This document shows positions 6,299-9,294 of a stretch of DNA of 9,294 nt, piece by piece. Every line of letters begins with the position of its first letter. Within the stretch, counting starts at the first letter, position 1. A program made the translations under genes and the position numbers. The notes under the pieces were generated by a model that worked only from the letters and a program-made list of their open reading frames with translations, ran no database searches and was not told where the DNA came from. Source of the DNA: DASRBO01 sp035653595 (GTDB lineage: Bacteria; Actinomycetota; Acidimicrobiia; Acidimicrobiales; JAJPHE01); the NCBI GenBank assembly GCA_035653595.1, contig DASRBO010000168.1, positions 1 through 9,294 of the forward strand, in the 5' to 3' direction.

Positions 6299-6320
6299 GT
6301 TAGGCGAGGCGGGCCAATAG

Positions 6321-6995
6321 TTGGTGCCCGGCATCCGAGTGGTGATCCTGGGCAAGCAGGGGGCGGGGAAGGGAACGCAGTGCGTGCGCCTGGCCCGCCA
6401 CTACGTGGTGCCCCACATCTCGACCGGGGACATGTTCCGGGCGGCGGCCAAGTCGGGGACCCCCTTCGGGCAGAAGGCCAAGGACTACATGGACAGGGGC
6501 GAGCTGATCCCCGACGACATCGTCACCGGCCTGGTGCAGGAGCGGCTGGACCAGCAGGACACCAAGGGCCGGGGCTTCGTCCTCGACGGGTTCCCCCGTA
6601 CCGTCTACCAGGCCGAGTCCCTGTCCAAGCTGCTGCCGGCCGAGCGGGACATCAACCTGGTCATCGACCTCGAGGTGCCCACCGAGGTGGTCCTCGAGCG
6701 GCTGGCGGCCCGGCGGGTGTGCACCGACTGCGGGGCCAACTACAGCCTGTCGGACCGGCCCCGGGTCGACTGGATCTGCGACGTGTGCAGCGGCGACGTG
6801 GTCCAGCGGGAGGACGACACCGAGGACGCCATCCGGCGCCGGCTCGACCTCTACGAGGAGCAGACCGCCCCCCTCATCGCCTGGTACCTGGAGCGGGGCC
6901 TCCTGGTCACGGTGGACGGCCTGGGCCACCCCGACCAGGTCAGCGGGCGCTTGATCCGGGCCATCGACCACTGGCGGGAGCGCCACAGCCGGTAG
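6321..6995 (+). CDS. adk: Adenylate kinase, zinc-LID long form
   Basis: Adenylate kinase converts ATP and AMP to two ADP in the cytosol and balances the adenylate pool. The P-loop is GKQGAGKGTQ (11-20). The AMP-binding region has HISTGDMFRAA (32-42), and the conserved DGFPRT is at 89-94. The LID domain holds four cysteines, C134/C137 (CTDC) and C153/C156 (CDVC), followed by VQREDD, the Gram-positive-type zinc-binding LID. RRRLDLYEEQTAPL follows. Length is 224 aa, normal for the long form. The start is uncertain: TTG 6321 is immediately followed by GTG 6324, so the N-terminus is MVPGIRVV or MPGIRVV. GAGGCGGG at 6306-6313 could serve either. The P-loop reads LGKQGAGKGT where most homologues have LGPPGAGKGT. 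Confidence 0.95.
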   Translation: MVPGIRVVILGKQGAGKGTQCVRLARHYVVPHISTGDMFRAAAKSGTPFGQKAKDYMDRGELIPDDIVTGLVQERLDQQDTKGRGFVLDGFPRTVYQAESLSKLLPAERDINLVIDLEVPTEVVLERLAARRVCTDCGANYSLSDRPRVDWICDVCSGDVVQREDDTEDAIRRRLDLYEEQTAPLIAWYLERGLLVTVDGLGHPDQVSGRLIRAIDHWRERHSR

Positions 6996-7002
6996 GACGC
7001 CG

Positions 7003-7743
7003 ATGATCCGCAGCCGCGACGAGATCGCCAAGATGAGGAAGGCCGGGCGGGTGGTGGCCGAGATGCACGAGCGCACCCGGGCCGCCATCCGGCCCGGGGT
7101 GACCACCGCCGAGCTGGACCAGGTGGCCCGCGAGGTGCTCGAGAGGCGGGGGGCCCGGTCCAACTTCCTCGGCTACCACGGTTACCCGGCGGTCATCTGC
7201 ACCTCACCCAACGACATGATCGTCCACGGCATCCCCGGGCCCCGCCGGCTGGAGGAGGGGGACATCATCTCGGTGGACTGCGGGGCCATCGTCGAGGGCT
7301 ACCACGGGGACGCCGCCTACACCGCCCCGGTGGGCGGGGCCAGCCCCGAGGCCCTCGAGCTGATCCGGGTGACGGAGGAGAGCCTGGCCGCCGGCATCGC
7401 CCAGATGTGGCCGGGCCGGCGCCTGACCGACATCGGGGCGGCCGTCCAGGCGGTGGCCGAGGGGGCGGGCATGTCGGTCGTGCGGGAGTACGTGGGCCAC
7501 GCCATCGGGACCGCCATGCACGAGGAGCCCCAGGTGCCCAACTACGGGCCCGGGGGGCGGGGGCCCCGCCTCCGGCCCGGACACGTCTTCGCCGTGGAGC
7601 CCATGGTCAACCTGGGGGGGCCGGGGACCCGGCTGCTGGAGGACGGCTGGAGCGTGGTCACCGCCGACGGGAGCCTGTCGGCCCATTTCGAGCACTCCAT
7701 CGCCGTCACCGATGACGGCCCCGAGGTGCTGACCCGGCCGTGA
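7003..7743 (+). CDS. map: Methionine aminopeptidase, type I
   Basis: This enzyme removes the initiator methionine from new proteins whose second residue is small. It is a dinuclear metalloenzyme of the pita-bread fold. All expected ligands are visible: D92 (SVDCGA), D103 (GYHGDAAYT), H166 (YVGHAIGTAMHEEPQVPNYG, with the substrate-site histidine H173), E199 (FAVEPM) and E230 (SAHFEHSIAVT). H75 in VHGIP is the additional conserved active-site histidine. At 246 aa it is a compact type I enzyme with no N-terminal zinc finger or SH3-binding extension. The ATG at 7003 lies 7 nt after the adk stop, with AGGA at 6994-6997. The reading frame opens MIRSRDEIAKMRKAGRVV, as in homologues. Confidence 0.96.
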   Translation: MIRSRDEIAKMRKAGRVVAEMHERTRAAIRPGVTTAELDQVAREVLERRGARSNFLGYHGYPAVICTSPNDMIVHGIPGPRRLEEGDIISVDCGAIVEGYHGDAAYTAPVGGASPEALELIRVTEESLAAGIAQMWPGRRLTDIGAAVQAVAEGAGMSVVREYVGHAIGTAMHEEPQVPNYGPGGRGPRLRPGHVFAVEPMVNLGGPGTRLLEDGWSVVTADGSLSAHFEHSIAVTDDGPEVLTRP

Positions 7744-7748
7744 TGCGT

Positions 7749-7754
7749 TAGAAT
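7749..7754 (+). promoter_or_regulatory. Likely -10 element of the infA-rpmJ-rpsM-rpsK-rpsD unit
   Basis: TAGAAT sits in the AT-rich island GTTAGAATTT, 6 nt after the map stop, and stands out sharply from its GC-rich surroundings. It matches the TANNNT -10 pattern of principal sigma factors. A CTGACC at 7729-7734 resembles a -35 but is only 14 nt away, so the -35 is weak or absent, as often in actinobacteria. A start site near 7761 would give a leader of about 108 nt before infA. Confidence 0.55.
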
Positions 7755-7782
7755 TTCCCTTCGGCCCGTCGCGCCCCGGCTC

Positions 7783-7825
7783 CGGTCGGGGACCCGGCCG
7801 CAGTCCGCTTCGGCGCCAGCGCCGA
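7783..7825 (+). promoter_or_regulatory. Two adjacent hairpins in the infA leader
   Basis: Stem 1 pairs CGGTCGG (7783-7789) with CCGGCCG (7794-7800), with one G-U pair and the four-nucleotide loop GGAC. Stem 2 pairs TCGGCG (7810-7815) with CGCCGA (7820-7825) around the loop CCAG. Both lie between the putative -10 and the infA ribosome-binding site, and a less structured stretch follows to 7855. They could form a regulatory leader (r-protein target or attenuator). No known riboswitch or r-protein leader consensus is recognised, and GC bias raises the chance of spurious stems. Confidence 0.4.
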
Positions 7826-7855
7826 CCCGAGCCACCAGTTTCCCCATGTCCTGCC

Positions 7856-7860
7856 GGAGG
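7856..7860 (+). promoter_or_regulatory. Shine-Dalgarno GGAGG for infA, indicating a CTG start
   Basis: GGAGG (within CCGGAGGAAGT) lies 8 nt before CTG 7869, ideal spacing. No ATG, GTG or TTG is in frame between the TAG at 7749-7751 and GTG 7896. This site is therefore the main evidence that infA begins at CTG. A second purine match (GAGG, 7884-7887) could serve GTG 7896. Confidence 0.65.
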
Positions 7861-7868
7861 AAGTCCAA

Positions 7869-8093
7869 CTGCCCAAGCCCAAAGAGGATGCGATAGTGCT
7901 GGAGGGAACGGTTGTCGAGCCGCTCCCGAACGCCATGTTCCGGGTCGAGCTGGAGAACGGCCACAAGGTGCTGGCCCACAGCTCCGGCAAGATGAGGATG
8001 CACCGCATCCGGATCCTCCCCGGCGACAAGGTCCAGGTCGAGATCACCCCCTACGACCTGACCAGGGGCCGAATCACCTACCGGTACAAGTAG
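7869..8093 (+). CDS. infA: Translation initiation factor IF-1, apparent CTG start
   Basis: IF-1 binds the 30S A site and with IF-2 and IF-3 controls start-site selection. It is a single S1-type OB fold. Conserved blocks are EGTVVEPLPNAMFRVELENGHKVLAH, GKMRM, IRILPGDKVQVE and the C-terminal TPYDLTRGRITYRYK. From CTG 7869 the product is 74 aa, close to the family's usual 72-73, and opens MPKPKEDAIVLEGTVV. The PKPKEDAIV segment resembles the normal IF-1 N-terminus. From GTG 7896 it would be 65 aa and lack the first strand. I therefore favour CTG, supported by GGAGG 8 nt upstream. Two usually conserved positions differ: HSSGK for HISGK, and HRIRI for the normal YIRI. It probably heads the alpha-type transcript. 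Confidence 0.9.
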   Translation: MPKPKEDAIVLEGTVVEPLPNAMFRVELENGHKVLAHSSGKMRMHRIRILPGDKVQVEITPYDLTRGRITYRYK

Positions 8094-8107
8094 ATCCAGA
8101 GGCCGCC

Positions 8108-8221
8108 ATGAAGGTACGCCCGAGCGTCAAGACCATGTGTGAGAAGTGCAAGGTGATCCGCCGCCACGGCCGGGTCATGGTCATCTGCGACAACCCCCGC
8201 CACAAGCAGAGGCAGGGCTAG
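8108..8221 (+). CDS. rpmJ: 50S ribosomal protein L36, zinc-binding
   Basis: L36 is the smallest large-subunit protein and binds domains of 23S rRNA near the L7/L12 stalk base. The 37 codons translate to MKVRPSVKTMCEKCKVIRRH followed by GRVMVICDNPRHKQRQG, which is the standard bacterial L36. The zinc ligands are C11, C14, C27 and H32, the zinc-containing type. AGAGG at 8098-8102 precedes the ATG by 5 nt. It lies between infA and rpsM, as in many Gram-positive bacteria. The stop TAG (8219-8221) is 3 nt before the rpsM ATG. Confidence 0.96.
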   Translation: MKVRPSVKTMCEKCKVIRRHGRVMVICDNPRHKQRQG

Positions 8222-8224
8222 GCC

Positions 8225-8605
8225 ATGGCCCGTATCGCCGGCGTCGACATCCCCCGCGAGAAGCGGCTGGAGATATCCCTCACCTACATCTACGGGGTGG
8301 GCCGCACCACCTCCCAGCAGGTCTGCACCCAGACCGGCATCGACCCCGACACCCGGGTGCGGGACCTGACCGACGAGGAGGTGGCCCGCCTCCGGACCTG
8401 GATCGACTCCAACCTCAAGGTGGAGGGCGACCTGCGCCGCGACGTCGCCCAGGACATCAAGCGCAAGATGGAGATCGGCTCCTACCAGGGCATCCGCCAC
8501 CGCCGGGGCCTGCCGGTCCACGGCCAGCGCACCCACACCAACGCCCGGACCCGCAAGGGCCCCAAGAAGACCGTCGCCGGTAAGAAGAAGGTTCGCAAGC
8601 ACTGA
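8225..8605 (+). CDS. rpsM: 30S ribosomal protein S13
   Basis: S13 is in the 30S head, contacts L5 and the P-site tRNA, and makes intersubunit bridges. It opens MARIAGVDIPREKRLEISLT, then YIYGVGRTTSQQV (21-33). The C-terminal signature is GSYQGIRHRRGLPVHGQRTHTNARTRKGP (quoted in part, residues 95-122 region), with a lysine-rich tail KKVRKH that reaches the P site. Length is 126 aa, standard. There is no strong Shine-Dalgarno at the ATG 8225; the 3-nt gap from rpmJ suggests coupling. The stop overlaps the rpsK ATG by 1 nt (TGATG). Confidence 0.97.
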   Translation: MARIAGVDIPREKRLEISLTYIYGVGRTTSQQVCTQTGIDPDTRVRDLTDEEVARLRTWIDSNLKVEGDLRRDVAQDIKRKMEIGSYQGIRHRRGLPVHGQRTHTNARTRKGPKKTVAGKKKVRKH

Positions 8606-9003
8606 TGGCCAAGCCCAAGCCCGGAGGCCGGCGTCCCCGCCGGCGCGAGCGCAAGAACGTCGCCTACGGCGTCGCCCACATCAAGAGCTCGTTCAACAAC
8701 ACCATCGTCTCCATCAGCGACCCCGAGGGCAACGTCCTGGCCTGGGCCTCCGCCGGCAACGTCGGCTTCAAGGGCTCCCGCAAGTCCACCCCCTTCGCCG
8801 CCCAGCTGGCCGCCGAGGCCTGCGCCCGGCGGGCCATGGAGCACGGGGTGCGCAAGGTCGACGTCCTGGTCAAGGGGCCGGGCTCGGGGCGGGAGACCGC
8901 CATCCGGTCCCTGCAGAACTCGGGCATAGAGGTGGCCGGCATCAAGGACGTGACCCCGATCCCCCACAACGGCTGCCGGCCCAAGAAGCGGCGGAGGGTC
9001 TAG
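8605..9003 (+). CDS. rpsK: 30S ribosomal protein S11
   Basis: S11 lines the platform of the 30S subunit near the E site and the Shine-Dalgarno helix. The product is 132 aa, normal. After a basic N-terminal tail (PKPGGRRPRRRERKNVAYG), the core has AHIKSSFNNTIVSISD (24-39), WASAGNVGFKGSRKSTPFAAQ, AAEACARRA, and VLVKGPGSGRETAIRSL (88-104). The C-terminal signature IKDVTPIPHNGCRPKKRRRV is complete. It is translationally coupled to rpsM through the TGATG overlap. Its 3' end carries the Shine-Dalgarno of rpsD (GGAGGG, 8993-8998). Confidence 0.97.
   Translation: MAKPKPGGRRPRRRERKNVAYGVAHIKSSFNNTIVSISDPEGNVLAWASAGNVGFKGSRKSTPFAAQLAAEACARRAMEHGVRKVDVLVKGPGSGRETAIRSLQNSGIEVAGIKDVTPIPHNGCRPKKRRRV
8993..8998 (+). 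promoter_or_regulatory. Shine-Dalgarno for rpsD inside rpsK
   Basis: GGAGGG lies 9 nt before the ATG at 9008 and overlaps the last rpsK codons. This spacing supports 9008 as the start of rpsD. Confidence 0.65.
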
Positions 9004-9007
9004 AGGC

Positions 9008-9294
9008 ATGGCTCGCTACACCGGTCCGGTCTGCCGGCTCTGCCGGCGGGAGAAGATGAAGCTGTACCTGAAGGGCCCCAAGTGCGACTCGATGAAGTGC
9101 CCTATCGAGCGCCGGCCCTACCCCCCGGGCGAGCACGGGCGGGACCGCATGCGCCAGGGCTCGGAGTACCTGGTCCAGCTGCGGGAGAAGCAGAAGGCCC
9201 GCCGCATCTACGGCCTGCTTGAGAAGCAGTTCGCCAACCTCTACGAGGAGGCGTCCCGCCAGTCCGGCATCACCGGCGAGAACCTGCTGCGCAT
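9008..9294 (+). CDS. rpsD: 30S ribosomal protein S4, zinc-binding form (N-terminal part)
   Basis: S4 is a primary 16S rRNA binder that initiates 30S assembly, and in E. coli it represses the alpha operon. The window contains the first 95 codons; the gene continues past the end. It opens MARYTGPVCRLCRREKMKLY and has four cysteines, C9, C12, C26 and C31, the zinc-binding (C+) version. These are followed by ERRPYPPGEHGR and the LREKQKARRIYGLLEKQF block. Many well-studied actinobacteria have a cysteine-free N-terminus instead. The S4 RNA-binding domain would lie downstream. The position after rpsK is standard for the alpha operon, usually followed by rpoA and rplQ. Confidence 0.96.
   Translation, partial: MARYTGPVCRLCRREKMKLYLKGPKCDSMKCPIERRPYPPGEHGRDRMRQGSEYLVQLREKQKARRIYGLLEKQFANLYEEASRQSGITGENLLR

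Noticed and set aside
6206..6320. A small gene or promoter in the secY-adk gap
   Set aside because: No coding-like frame with a ribosome-binding site and no -10 pattern stood out. Only a 6-bp hairpin was seen.
7743..7751. Two-codon mini-ORF ATG-CGT-TAG overlapping the map stop
   Set aside because: It has no ribosome-binding site and coincides with the likely -10 element. Chance is the simplest explanation.
7896..8093. infA starting at GTG 7896 (65 aa)
   Set aside because: GAGG at 7884-7887 has acceptable spacing, so it is not impossible. It would remove IF-1-like residues and leave the protein shorter than the family, so CTG 7869 is preferred.

Overview
This window is a contiguous piece of the conserved S10/spc/alpha ribosomal-protein supercluster. 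All 21 genes are on the + strand. The DNA is very GC-rich (about 70% by eye). Gene order, frequent GTG starts, stop/start overlaps and protein sequences point to a high-GC Gram-positive bacterium. I lean towards a deep actinobacterial lineage (Acidimicrobiia-like), but that placement is an inference. There is no sign of horizontally acquired cargo, mobile DNA, CRISPR or phage sequence.

Layout: (1) 2-73 is the tail of rplP (L16). (2) 73-4750 is a dense, translationally coupled run: rpmC (L29), rpsQ (S17), rplN (L14), rplX (L24), rplE (L5), rpsN type Z (S14), rpsH (S8), rplF (L6), rplR (L18), rpsE (S5), rpmD (L30), rplO (L15). Most junctions overlap by 1 or 4 nt. (3) A 159-nt gap with a strong GC hairpin precedes secY (translocon). 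A 115-nt gap then leads to adk (adenylate kinase) and map (methionine aminopeptidase). (4) A 125-nt gap with a good -10 element and two hairpins leads to infA (IF1), rpmJ (L36), rpsM (S13), rpsK (S11) and the start of rpsD (S4), which runs off the end.

Functionally the genes supply both ribosomal subunits, the membrane channel for nascent proteins, nucleotide balance (adk), N-terminal Met removal (map) and an initiation factor. The map stop, followed by the promoter-like element, marks a likely boundary between the spc and alpha transcription units.

Nothing here is an undescribed system. The points most worth a second look are: infA, which appears to start at CTG behind a well-placed Shine-Dalgarno; two substitutions at usually conserved IF1 positions; terminal extensions on L29 and S17 that meet at the same gene junction; the structured gaps before secY and infA; and an AT-rich, rare-codon start of rplF.
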